From Winogradskyella pacifica (lineage in GTDB: Bacteria > Bacteroidota > Bacteroidia > Flavobacteriales > Flavobacteriaceae), in assembly GCF_013403915.1 (NCBI RefSeq), contig NZ_JABFDI010000009.1:112600-176599 (forward strand): a stretch of DNA of 64,000 bases. Reading direction: 5' to 3'. The notes beneath the pieces are model-generated. The model worked only from the letters and a program-made list of their open reading frames with translations, made no database searches and was not told where the DNA came from. Of this stretch, positions 37,498 through 46,748 are shown one piece after another (positions within the stretch are counted from its first letter, which is position 1; each line of letters opens with the position of its first letter). The position numbers and the translations under genes are program-made.

Positions 37498-40266
37498 TTA
37501 AATTTTAATTCTTCGTAATCGTAAGGCGTTCGTAATAACAGAAACCGAACTAAAACTCATGGCTAGAGCTGCAATCATCGGTGACAATAAAATCCCGAAA
37601 AACGGAAACAAAACACCTGCTGCTATCGGAATACCTACAGTATTATAAATAAGTGCAAAAAACAGGTTTTGCTTAATGTTTTTCATCACAGAGTGACTTA
37701 AATTTTTAGCTTTTACAATACCATGTAAATCCCCTTTTACTAAAGTGATCATTGCACTCTCAATGGCAACATCTGTACCTGTACCCATGGCAATCCCGAC
37801 ATCACTTTTTGCTAAAGCTGGCGCATCGTTAATACCATCTCCTGCCATGGCAACGACCTTACCTTGTTTTTGTAGTTGCTCTACTTCTTTCATTTTATCT
37901 TCAGGTAACATACTCGCCTTAAAATCGGCTAGATTCAATTCTGAAGCTACAGCTTGTGCTGTATCATGGTTATCGCCGGTAAGCATCACAACAGCAATCC
38001 CTTTATCTTGAAGTTCTTTAATCGCTTTAGCACTTGTCTTTTTGATTTTATCTCCGATGACCACATAACCGCTCACCTTACTGTCGATTGCTAAAAACGA
38101 TACTGTTTTACCTTGTTTTTGGTAGGTTTTAGCTTCTTCCTCCATTTGTGATGAGATGTCTGCATTCGCATGTGCCATCATTTCAGGATTACCTAAGGCC
38201 ACTTTTTTACCATTTACGTTGCCTTCAACGCCTTTACCTGTAACGGCACTAAATCCGTCCGATTTTAAAACTTCTGTTTTCTGCGCTTTACCATATTTAA
38301 CAGTTGCTTCTGCTAAAGGATGTTCACTATGAGCGTTAAGCGATACTATATATTGTAGTATCTCATTATTACTAAAACCATCATTAAAAGCCCCAACAGT
38401 TTCTACCGTAGGTTTCCCTTCAGTTATGGTTCCTGTTTTGTCAATTATAAGCGTATCTACCTTATCTAATTTCTCAAGGGCTTCAGCATTCTTAATCAAT
38501 ACTCCATTTTGAGCACCTTTACCCACACCTACCATTACTGACATTGGTGTTGCCAATCCAAGTGCACAAGGACAAGCAATGATTAAAACAGCTATCGCAT
38601 TGACTAGTGCATAAACATAAGCAGGTTCTGGTCCCCAAATAGCCCAAACTGCAAAGGTTATTAACGAGATAATGACAACAACAGGCACAAAGTATCCTGA
38701 AACTTTATCGGCTAAATTTTGAATTGGTGCACGACTTCGACTAGCATTATTCACCATATGAATAATTTGAGACAATAAGGTATCACTACCAACTTTCTCC
38801 GCTTTCATTAAAAACGATTGATTGCCATTAATAGTCCCGCTACTGATTTTATCACCTGTCGATTTATTTACAGGAATAGGTTCTCCTGTAATCATAGATT
38901 CATCGATACTGGTATCACCTTCGGTTATAGAACCATCAACTGGAACTTTTTCACCTGGCTTTACTTTTAAAATGTCGTTCAGTTCTATCTTATCAATACT
39001 GACCTCAACCTCTTCGCCATCTACTATTTTTATAGCTTTATTTGGCGCTAATTTTAATAGTTCTTTTACTGCGGAATTAGTTTTACTATGTGCACGCGCT
39101 TCTAAAAGTTGTCCGAGTAATACCAATGTAAGTATAACCGTCGCTGCTTCAAAATACACATGTACGGATCCAGATTCTGTTTTAAACTGATTTGGAAAAA
39201 AGTCCGAAAAAAACATCCCAAAAACAGAAAACAACCAAGCCACTCCTGCTCCAATACCAATAAGCGTAAACATATTAAGATTCCATGTTTTTATACTATT
39301 GTAAGCACGTTCAAAGAACATCCACGTCGCATAAAACACGACAGGAATGGATAGTGCAAATTGAATCCAATTCCAGTTTTTTTGTTCCAAAACATCATAT
39401 AATGGATTGTTAGGAATCATTTCACTCATGGCTATTAAAAATATTGGCAGTGTGAATACCACGGCAATCCAAAACTTTTTTATAAGCTTTTTATAGGTTT
39501 TCTCTTCTGAAGACATATCGGGTTGCATAGGGACTAAATCCATACCGCATATAGGACACGGACCAGACTCATCTTTTACGACTTCTGGATGCATAGGGCA
39601 AGTCCATTGCTCTGAAGCGTACGTGGACAGATTCTGTTCTTCAACTAAATCCATTCCACAGACCGGACAATCTCCTGCCTTATCATAGGTTTTATCACCT
39701 TCGCAATGCATCGGACAATAGAATGTGCCTGTGCCTTTTCCTTTTTCAATTCCCACGGAAGTAGGAATCTCATCCTTCACATGATGATGCTCACCTAGTT
39801 TATGAATACTATAACGTCCACCATCCTTTTTTAAAGCCTCTTGAAATTTTTCAATAGGAATATGGGATTCCATTTCAATAGTAGCTTCTGCGGTTTCTAA
39901 ATTGACAGTTGCCTGGGAAACACCTTCAACTTTTGATAATGTTTCCTCAACATGACTGCGACAACCGTTGCAAGTCATTCCGTGTATGTGGTATGTGTGT
40001 TTCATTCCCATTCCCACGGAAGTGGGAATCTCATCCTTCATATCATGATGCTCACCTGGTTTATGAATACTATATTGTCCATTATCGTTTTTTAATGCGT
40101 CTTGAAACTTTTCTATAGGAATATGGGATTCCATTTCAATAGTAGCTTCTGCGGTTTCTAAATTAACTGTGGCTTGCGAAACACCTTCAATTTTTGAAAG
40201 TATGTCTTCAACATGACTGCGACAACCGTTGCAAGTCATTCCGTGTATGTGGTATGTGTGTTTCAT
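37498..40266 (-). CDS. copA: Cu(I)/Ag(I)-exporting P-type ATPase with duplicated HMA domain
   Basis: A 922-residue P1B-ATPase. Two nearly identical HMA domains (1-75 and 88-162, each GMTCNGC) are followed by two heavy-metal-binding motifs (CPMHCEGDK...CPVCGMDL 184-207; CPMHPEVV...CPICGMDL 223-244). The transport core has CPC at 565-567, DKTGT at 609-613, TGDNHD and GDGINDAP. The C-terminal MSFSSVSVITNALRL is the Cu(I)-ATPase MSxSS motif. It exports copper to the periplasm for the Cus pump. The two HMA units are a recent in-frame tandem duplication (see repeat entry). Second gene block of the leftward copper operon. Confidence 0.96.
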   Translation of the reverse strand: MKHTYHIHGMTCNGCRSHVEDILSKIEGVSQATVNLETAEATIEMESHIPIEKFQDALKNDNGQYSIHKPGEHHDMKDEIPTSVGMGMKHTYHIHGMTCNGCRSHVEETLSKVEGVSQATVNLETAEATIEMESHIPIEKFQEALKKDGGRYSIHKLGEHHHVKDEIPTSVGIEKGKGTGTFYCPMHCEGDKTYDKAGDCPVCGMDLVEEQNLSTYASEQWTCPMHPEVVKDESGPCPICGMDLVPMQPDMSSEEKTYKKLIKKFWIAVVFTLPIFLIAMSEMIPNNPLYDVLEQKNWNWIQFALSIPVVFYATWMFFERAYNSIKTWNLNMFTLIGIGAGVAWLFSVFGMFFSDFFPNQFKTESGSVHVYFEAATVILTLVLLGQLLEARAHSKTNSAVKELLKLAPNKAIKIVDGEEVEVSIDKIELNDILKVKPGEKVPVDGSITEGDTSIDESMITGEPIPVNKSTGDKISSGTINGNQSFLMKAEKVGSDTLLSQIIHMVNNASRSRAPIQNLADKVSGYFVPVVVIISLITFAVWAIWGPEPAYVYALVNAIAVLIIACPCALGLATPMSVMVGVGKGAQNGVLIKNAEALEKLDKVDTLIIDKTGTITEGKPTVETVGAFNDGFSNNEILQYIVSLNAHSEHPLAEATVKYGKAQKTEVLKSDGFSAVTGKGVEGNVNGKKVALGNPEMMAHANADISSQMEEEAKTYQKQGKTVSFLAIDSKVSGYVVIGDKIKKTSAKAIKELQDKGIAVVMLTGDNHDTAQAVASELNLADFKASMLPEDKMKEVEQLQKQGKVVAMAGDGINDAPALAKSDVGIAMGTGTDVAIESAMITLVKGDLHGIVKAKNLSHSVMKNIKQNLFFALIYNTVGIPIAAGVLFPFFGILLSPMIAALAMSFSSVSVITNALRLRRIKI
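39745..40266 (-). repeat. In-frame 261-bp tandem duplication of the HMA-coding segment in copA
   Basis: Copy 1 is 40006-40266 and copy 2 is 39745-40005. The two 87-codon units differ at only a few codons. Each ends in a linker encoded by a palindromic element: TTCCCACGGAAGTGGGAA at 40011-40028, and the one-mismatch form TTCCCACGGAAGTAGGAA at 39750-39767. Confidence 0.93.
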
Positions 40267-40292
40267 TTTATTTGTTCTTTAAAATTTAATAA

Positions 40293-40300
40293 CAAATGTA
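40293..40300 (-). promoter_or_regulatory. Candidate internal -7 element before copA
   Basis: On the minus strand TACATTTG matches TANNTTTG, 27 bases before the copA start. It could give copA-DUF305-cusB a transcript of their own within the larger operon. No TTG at -33 was seen. Confidence 0.35.
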
Positions 40301-40342
40301 TTACCGTTTTAAAGCATACGTTTTTCTAATTCTGGTTATAAT

Positions 40343-40900
40343 TTATACAATTTGGTCTAATGCTTTCCGATCCCAATCTTGTAATTTTTTATAGTCTGTC
40401 ATAGACATTCCTGTTACCGATTTAAACTGTTTTGCTAAATGGCTACTGTTGTTATAATTGAATTGGTATGCTATTTCAGAAAAATTGAGTTGATTCAATT
40501 GAATGTATTCTTTTACTTTTTCAATCTTTAAATTGATAATATATTTCTCAAGTGTAAGGCCTTCCGACTTACTAAAAAGCTTACTAATTGCCGAATCATT
40601 CTTACCAATCGCTTTTGTGATTTTTGAAATAATAGGTTCCGAAGTGTTTTCAGATATAAACTGAATGACAAGAACTTTAATTTGTTCTATCAATGCTTTC
40701 GATTCATCTTCAATTAACTCAAACCCTAAGTCTTTTAGTTCACTTTTAATAACGTCGTACTTGGGGTTGAAATCCTGTTTAACAACCGCTTTTCCTAGCG
40801 TTATAGATTCAATATCTAAACCATGACGTGTTAATAAGTCTACAATCGTTGATTTGCATCTCGCACAAACCATGTTTTTTATGATTAAGGTATGTCCCAT
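40343..40900 (-). CDS. HMA domain fused to AraC-type DNA-binding domain
   Basis: A 185-residue protein. Residues 1-65 form an HMA-like domain (TLIIKNMVCARCKSTIVDLL, Cys12 and Cys15). Residues about 85-185 form an AraC/XylS two-HTH domain (LTLEKYIINLKIEKVKEYI, FSEIAYQFNYNNSSHLAKQF, GMSMTDYKK). The fusion places a soft-metal site directly on a transcription factor and lies between cusC and copA, so it is a strong candidate for the copper-sensing regulator of this operon. It starts 1 base after cusC stops. Confidence 0.88.
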   Translation of the reverse strand: MGHTLIIKNMVCARCKSTIVDLLTRHGLDIESITLGKAVVKQDFNPKYDVIKSELKDLGFELIEDESKALIEQIKVLVIQFISENTSEPIISKITKAIGKNDSAISKLFSKSEGLTLEKYIINLKIEKVKEYIQLNQLNFSEIAYQFNYNNSSHLAKQFKSVTGMSMTDYKKLQDWDRKALDQIV

Positions 40901-40901
40901 T

Positions 40902-42143
40902 TTATTGAATTAAATAGTTAATACGCGTTGTTTGAATATAATACGAAAAGATCGCTTCAATTTGATTCATTTGAAACTTTAATTGTAATTCCTGAATATC
41001 TAATACATCATTAAAATCAATAGTTCCTGTTTCATAGCTTCGCATCAAAATGGCTTCTGCATCTTTGGCTTGTTTTAAGTTTTTAACCTGTGTATCATAA
41101 CTTATTCTGGCAGAAATTCTATCGTTTATAGCAGTGTCCAAAAGCGTTTCTAAAGCGTTTAAACGTTCTTGTTTTTGGGCTTCAATTTCTTGTTGCTGTA
41201 AGTCGTTTTGCTTCGTTATCGATTTGTATTTCTTATTAAAAATAGGAATAGAAAGCGCTACCGTTGGCATAAAAATATCTTTGCCTTTTTCGCTAAACGT
41301 AATGTCAGAACCGGCTTGAATGTTAATATAATCAAAGCCAAAGCCAAATGACGGTTGACTTTCTTTCTGATTCAATAATTCGGATTGTTCTACCGATTGA
41401 AACAGTTTATCGTATTTCAACAATTCAGGATGTAATGCTAAATTTTCTGTATTAATTTCAAAATCATCAGAAGGCATTATTAGTTCGTCTACAACAGCAA
41501 TTTCAATAGTTTTTTCTCTATTCAAAAGCTTATTAAGCGCAGTTTGTTCTGCTAAATATTGTTGTTCTAAAACCAACCTTAGTTGCTCTAATTCATTCTG
41601 TCGCATTTGCAATCTAAAAACATCTACAGCAGAAGCTTTTCCCACTTCAATCGAGGTTAATGCCAACGTTTCATAGGTTTTAAGCAGTTCACTGTTTTCA
41701 ACCAAAACGGCTTGTTTTGCTTTGTTGACGTATAGTTTGTAATACGATTGCGACACAGAAACCATAAGTTTACGTTTGGCAATTACAATGTCTTCGTATT
41801 TGGAATCTGCCAAAGAACTTGCGTAGTTTTCGCGAGACGAAATCGTTCCAAACCAAGGTAACATTTGTTTTGCTGACACTTTAAAACGTTGTGTTCCTGT
41901 TCGGGTTTCTGGTTCTAAAACAAAATAGCCTGCACTAAATTCGGTGTTTGGCAATGTGTTGACTTCATTCACTTTCTCCGAAGCAATACGATACTGTAAC
42001 TCGAATTTTTGAATTTCAGGATTGTTTTCTAGAGCCTCGTTTATGTAGGTTTCTAATTCTTGACTTTGAGCTGGAAGAGCAAAGAGTATAGAGCCAAGAA
42101 CAAAGACTGTTCTGAGTATGATATGATAATTGTAGTTTCTCAT
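40902..42143 (-). CDS. cusC: TolC-family outer membrane efflux protein (CusC-like)
   Basis: A 413-residue outer-membrane channel with a signal peptide ending near ALPAQSQ, then the two long alpha-helical repeats of OEP proteins (INEALENNPEIQKFELQYRIASEKVNEV; IPIFNKKYKSITKQNDLQQQE; DFNDVLDIQELQLKFQMNQIEA). It is shorter than E. coli CusC, as is usual for CzcC/CusC proteins of Bacteroidetes. It forms the exit duct of the CusCBA pump. It lies 18 bases after cusA. Confidence 0.9.
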   Translation of the reverse strand: MRNYNYHIILRTVFVLGSILFALPAQSQELETYINEALENNPEIQKFELQYRIASEKVNEVNTLPNTEFSAGYFVLEPETRTGTQRFKVSAKQMLPWFGTISSRENYASSLADSKYEDIVIAKRKLMVSVSQSYYKLYVNKAKQAVLVENSELLKTYETLALTSIEVGKASAVDVFRLQMRQNELEQLRLVLEQQYLAEQTALNKLLNREKTIEIAVVDELIMPSDDFEINTENLALHPELLKYDKLFQSVEQSELLNQKESQPSFGFGFDYINIQAGSDITFSEKGKDIFMPTVALSIPIFNKKYKSITKQNDLQQQEIEAQKQERLNALETLLDTAINDRISARISYDTQVKNLKQAKDAEAILMRSYETGTIDFNDVLDIQELQLKFQMNQIEAIFSYYIQTTRINYLIQ

Positions 42144-42161
42144 TAGTGTTTCCTTTAAAAT

Positions 42162-45100
42162 CTATATTCTATTCTCTTTTTTCTCTAATCTTTTTAATCG
42201 AAACTCTTCTCTCCAACTATATAAAACAGGAACGATAAAGTACGAGGTAATATCAATCACCATACCTCCAAAAATCGGGATGGCCATCGGAATCATAATA
42301 TCACTCCCTTTTCCTGTGGACGTCAATACCGGAAGCAAAGCCAAAATGGTAGTTACGGTGGTCATTAAACATGGACGAATTCGTTTTTCAGCAGCTTGTA
42401 AAGCGGAAGCTCTAATGCTCATTTTATCTGATGGTTTTTCTCTATCAAACGTTTGTGTGAGATAGGTTGCCATCACCACACCATCATCGGTAGCGATTCC
42501 AAATAATGCAATAAATCCGACCCAAACGGCCACACTTAAGTTGATCGTTTTCATGTTGAAAAGATCTCGCATATTCTCACCAAAGAGACTAAAATTGAAA
42601 AACCAATCTTGTCCATATAACCAAATCATAATAAAACCACCTGCGAAAGCCACTGTGATTCCGGTAAAGACCATTAACGATGTGGTTATCGATTTAAACT
42701 GAAAATAGAGAATTAAAAAAATAATGGCTAATGCCAATGGCACCACAACAGCCAATGTTTTTTCTGCGCGTAACTGGTTCTCGTAGGTCCCAGTGAATTT
42801 ATAACTGATCCCTTTTGGAACTATTAATTCACCAGAATCTATTTTCTCTTGAAACAAGGCTTGTGCATTTTCTACAACATCAACTTCTGCAAATCCGTCT
42901 ATTTTATCGAACAACACATAACCGACTAAAAAGGTGTCTTCACTTTTTATCACTTGCGGACCTTGCTCATAACGAATCGTTGCCAATTCACTTAAGGGTA
43001 CAGGACTACCTTTTTCAACAGGAATATAAATATCTTTTATATCTTCTGGATTGCCACGCAACTCTCTTGGATAACGCACACGAACTCCGTAGCGCTCTCT
43101 CCCTTCTACCGTTTGCGTTAATGCCATGCCGCCAATAGCAACTTTTAGCACACTTTGAACATCTTCAATAGAAATTCCATAACGCGCTATTTTTTCTCTA
43201 TCAATATCGATGAGTAAATACGGTTTCCCTACAATTCTATCCGCAAAAACGGCTTCAACTTTAACACCTTCAGCTTGTTTTAAAAGTGTTTCTAATTGCA
43301 ATCCGAACGCTTCAATTTGTTTTAAATCTTGCCCCTTCACTTTGATTCCCATTGGCGCACGCATTCCTGTTTGCAGCATGACCAATCGGGTTTCAATAGG
43401 TTGTAATTTTGGCGCCGACGTCACTCCTGGTAATTTGGTGACTTTTACGATTTCATTCCAAATATCATCAGGACTGTTAATTTCTGGTCGCCAGTTACGA
43501 TAGTATTCACCATCAGCATCTTCTATAAGTTGTTTTGCTTTAATTGATGTTCCAGAAGTAAGAAAACGTCCATCTTTCAATTCAAACAATCCTTCGTCAT
43601 TAACTTTATAACGTTGTCGTTTCCCTTCTGCATTTCGCATGTATTCAGATTTATACTGAATCATATTTTCATACATGGATAAAGGTGCCGGATCTAAAGC
43701 AGATTCTGTTCTACCCGCTTTTCCGACAACGGTTTCAATCTCTGGAATTGTCGCTACAGCCATATCTAATTGCTGTAGCACCCGCTTATTTTCTTCCGCA
43801 CCAGAATGTGGTAATGAGGTTGGCATCAGCAGAAAAGAACCTTCGTTTAAGGATGGCATAAATTCTTTTCCGGTGTTATTCATAATCCACACTCCAGAAA
43901 CCAATACGAATGTCGGAATTAATAAAAACAACAATTTATTAGCTAAAGCCCATGCTAAAATCTGACCATAAAAACGTCTTAACACAGAGAATATCCCTAA
44001 TATTCCGAAGCAGATAATGGCCACGAAAACCAAGTTAATAAGGATGCTACGATCAAAACCTAAAGGCCTCCAATATTCAGCGAGAAGAAATACAATAGCT
44101 GCCGAAGAAATGATGATGTTAATGAGGTTACCTTTTTTAGTATCTAATTTTCCTAATAGCGTTAGTAATCCTGTGACTCCAAATGCCATCAGAACAAGGC
44201 CTAACCAATAACCGCTTATCACGACAGCAAGTCCTGCAACGATTAAGACGCCATTTAAAATATGTCTAAATGATGTTTTAAGCGTCGTTTTTCTAAATAA
44301 ATAGGCTGCGAAAGGTGGAATTAAAAATAAGGCAATCACTAAGGAAGCCGTTAACGCCATTGTTTTAGTAAAGGCTAAAGGTCTAAACAATTTTCCTTCG
44401 GCACCGATCATAGTAAAGACAGGCACAAAACTGATAATTGTGGTTAATACGGCTGTTAAAATGGCACCAGAAACTTCGGAAGTGGCGTTGTAAACAACTT
44501 CGTTTATGGTGTATTCTGAACCATCATCTCGCAGTCGTAATTTTTTATCATCGAGGTGCCGAATCATATTCTCAGCCAGAATCACTCCGACATCCACCAT
44601 CGTTCCTATGGCAATCGCAATACCAGAAAGTGCCACGATATTGGCATCCACATCAAATAATTTCATGGCCACAAAAACCATTAAAACAGCCACAGGTAAT
44701 AATCCGGAAATTAAAATGGAAGCACGCAGATTAAAGACCATCACAATGATGACCAAAATTGTAATTAGTATTTCGAGGGTTAAGGCCTCATTTAGGGTGT
44801 CTAATGTTTCTACAATAAGCTCGGTACGATCGTAAAAAGGCACGACTGTTAATTGAGAGGTGCGGCCGTCTGCCAAAACTTTGCTTGGTAAACCACCTTT
44901 AAGTTCTGCTATTTTTTCTTTAACATTGGTAATCACTTCCATCGGATTAGCACCATAACGTGCTACTACAACTCCACCGACAACTTCAGCTCCTTCTTTA
45001 TCTAAAATACCACGTCGTGCTGCAGGACCTAATGAAACGTTAGCAATATCTTTAATTTTAATAGCGGTGTAATCTTCGGAAGTCACAACGGCGTTTTCAA

Positions 45101-45881
45101 TATCTTCTACCGACTTTACATAACCCAATCCACGAACTAAATATTCCGCTTGGTTAATCTCTAAAGTCTGAGCCCCTATATCTTGATTACTTTCTTTGAC
45201 CGCTTTTACAACTTGGCTTAACCCGATGTTGTATTGACGCATCAATTCCGGATTCACATCAATTTGATATTCCTGCACATAACCACCAATAGAAGCCACT
45301 TCAGAAACACCACTTGCAGACGATAAGGCATATTTTACGTAGTAATCTTGAATGCTTCGCAGTTCGTGCAAATCCCAACCACCAGTAACGTTTCCGTTTT
45401 CATCGCGTCCTTCAAGAGTATACCAATAAATTTGACCTAAACCAGTGGCGTCTGGTCCTAAAGCAGGATTAACATCTTGAGGCAATAAGCCACTTGGTAA
45501 GGAATTCAGTTTTTCTAAAATTCGGCTACGCGACCAATAGAATTCAATATCTTCTTCAAAAATGATATAGATGCTTGAAAAGCCAAACATAGACGAACTA
45601 CGAATGGTTTTTACGCCAGGAATACCGAGTAAAGACGTGGTTAATGGATAGGTAATTTGGTCTTCTATATCTTGTGGGGAACGACCATCCCATTTGGTGA
45701 AAACGATTTGTTGATTTTCGCCAATATCTGGAATAGCATCTACAGCGACAGAATCACTTGGCAAAAAGCCAGTATCCCAATCAAAAGGTGCATTTACAGT
45801 TCCCCATCCTACAAAAAGGACGAGCAATAAAACGGGTACGAGTTTATTCTCTATTAAGAATTTGATGCTCTTATTTAGCAT
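42162..45881 (-). CDS. cusA: CusA-type heavy-metal RND efflux transporter
   Basis: A 1239-residue HME-RND inner-membrane pump. Typical segments are the N-terminal span, WDGRSPQDIEDQITYPLTTSLLGIPGVKTIR, the transmembrane ATDDGVVMATYL and IRPCLMTTVTTILALLPVL motifs, and the porter region (GKEFMPSLNEGSFLLMP). It is about 200 residues longer than E. coli CusA. The extra part at about 535-635 contains added hydrophobic segments between the sixth and seventh canonical spans. It exports Cu(I)/Ag(I) from the periplasm with CusB and CusC. Confidence 0.95.
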   Translation of the reverse strand: MLNKSIKFLIENKLVPVLLLVLFVGWGTVNAPFDWDTGFLPSDSVAVDAIPDIGENQQIVFTKWDGRSPQDIEDQITYPLTTSLLGIPGVKTIRSSSMFGFSSIYIIFEEDIEFYWSRSRILEKLNSLPSGLLPQDVNPALGPDATGLGQIYWYTLEGRDENGNVTGGWDLHELRSIQDYYVKYALSSASGVSEVASIGGYVQEYQIDVNPELMRQYNIGLSQVVKAVKESNQDIGAQTLEINQAEYLVRGLGYVKSVEDIENAVVTSEDYTAIKIKDIANVSLGPAARRGILDKEGAEVVGGVVVARYGANPMEVITNVKEKIAELKGGLPSKVLADGRTSQLTVVPFYDRTELIVETLDTLNEALTLEILITILVIIVMVFNLRASILISGLLPVAVLMVFVAMKLFDVDANIVALSGIAIAIGTMVDVGVILAENMIRHLDDKKLRLRDDGSEYTINEVVYNATSEVSGAILTAVLTTIISFVPVFTMIGAEGKLFRPLAFTKTMALTASLVIALFLIPPFAAYLFRKTTLKTSFRHILNGVLIVAGLAVVISGYWLGLVLMAFGVTGLLTLLGKLDTKKGNLINIIISSAAIVFLLAEYWRPLGFDRSILINLVFVAIICFGILGIFSVLRRFYGQILAWALANKLLFLLIPTFVLVSGVWIMNNTGKEFMPSLNEGSFLLMPTSLPHSGAEENKRVLQQLDMAVATIPEIETVVGKAGRTESALDPAPLSMYENMIQYKSEYMRNAEGKRQRYKVNDEGLFELKDGRFLTSGTSIKAKQLIEDADGEYYRNWRPEINSPDDIWNEIVKVTKLPGVTSAPKLQPIETRLVMLQTGMRAPMGIKVKGQDLKQIEAFGLQLETLLKQAEGVKVEAVFADRIVGKPYLLIDIDREKIARYGISIEDVQSVLKVAIGGMALTQTVEGRERYGVRVRYPRELRGNPEDIKDIYIPVEKGSPVPLSELATIRYEQGPQVIKSEDTFLVGYVLFDKIDGFAEVDVVENAQALFQEKIDSGELIVPKGISYKFTGTYENQLRAEKTLAVVVPLALAIIFLILYFQFKSITTSLMVFTGITVAFAGGFIMIWLYGQDWFFNFSLFGENMRDLFNMKTINLSVAVWVGFIALFGIATDDGVVMATYLTQTFDREKPSDKMSIRASALQAAEKRIRPCLMTTVTTILALLPVLTSTGKGSDIMIPMAIPIFGGMVIDITSYFIVPVLYSWREEFRLKRLEKKENRI

Positions 45882-45989
45882 GAAGTTTGATATTTAAAAC
45901 AATTAGACATTGATGTTAGGAAAACATCGAATACAGAAAATCATCCTAATGAATGACATCACCGGATAATACAGTCTATTGTTTAAAAA

Positions 45990-46403
45990 TCAAATTAAAT
46001 ACGTCTCGTCGAGCTTGAAGAGTTGCTTGCGGACGAGTGGCGGTTTATAGTCTTCATAAGACGATGTATTGTCATCTAAACTTTCGAAAAGATTGATATA
46101 CGTATAAACAAATGATGCTATAAAAACCTGCTGTTCTATAGAAATTTTATCGAGTGCCAACTGTAGTTCATCTTGGCCATCAACGACGGATTGTTCATTT
46201 TTACAACAATCCTTTTTGGTAATTGCACAACCTTCTGTTGAAGGATTTGCCATGTCCATACCACAGCCTTTGGTTTTATTAAAAACCGCTGTTTCTACTA
46301 AAGCATCTCCACAATAATGCATATTAATAGTGAACGACAATGTAGAAAATAAAACTACAAACGCCATCACTAAAGACATTATTTTATGAGAGACTTTTTT
46401 CAT
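45990..46403 (-). CDS. HYC_CC_PP family small exported protein
   Basis: About 137 residues, taking the ATG at 46403 (MKKVSHKIMSLVMAFVVLFS signal-like helix). It contains the words NMHYCGD, KKDCCKNE and YKPPLVRK that define the HYC_CC_PP family seen beside copper/heavy-metal efflux genes in Bacteroidetes. The His, Cys and CC residues suggest periplasmic metal binding. It is the first gene of the leftward copper operon, 108 bases before cusA. Function is otherwise unknown. Confidence 0.82.
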   Translation of the reverse strand: MKKVSHKIMSLVMAFVVLFSTLSFTINMHYCGDALVETAVFNKTKGCGMDMANPSTEGCAITKKDCCKNEQSVVDGQDELQLALDKISIEQQVFIASFVYTYINLFESLDDNTSSYEDYKPPLVRKQLFKLDETYLI

Positions 46404-46722
46404 ATGAGTTGCGAAGTTACAAAAATTGAACAACTTATTTTTTTATTTAACAGAAGTTTAAATTATATAGCGCACTTTGAGGACATCTTGAAACGGTTTA
46501 AAAGTATAAAAAAGCTGCACCCACTTTTAAACTTATAAAGCGATTCCAATAAAAACGAACCTGTCTATAAATCATTAATTATCATAACACTACGTAAAGT
46601 TACGTATATAAAAACCGAAAGGATGTTGTAACTTTATAAACTTATAACAGCGTGTTAGAACATATCTTATCCGTAACGCATAAAGGGATGTGAAATGGAA
46701 TTGAGTTGATATGATATGATAC
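46404..46722. other. Region between the copper operon and the cassette-like array
   Basis: About 320 AT-rich bases with no supportable gene. It must hold the promoter of the leftward copper operon, and it borders the left end of the first cassette-like unit (GTTGTAACCA at 46723). I see no integrase gene and no clear full-length hairpin repeat at this edge. Confidence 0.5.
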
Positions 46723-46732
46723 GTTGTAACCA
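46723..46732 (+). repeat. Left end of cassette-like unit 1
   Basis: GTTGTAACCA. Its reverse complement, with one mismatch, is TGGCTACAAC at 47312-47321, which begins the repeat after the GNAT gene. The gene is thus bracketed by matching ends. Confidence 0.6.
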
Positions 46733-46748
46733 ATATAAAACCAACTAT

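Noticed and set aside
42280..44835. Several rightward ORFs of 60-110 codons opposite cusA
   Set aside because: Antisense shadows of a strongly conserved RND pump gene; no start context or recognisable domain.
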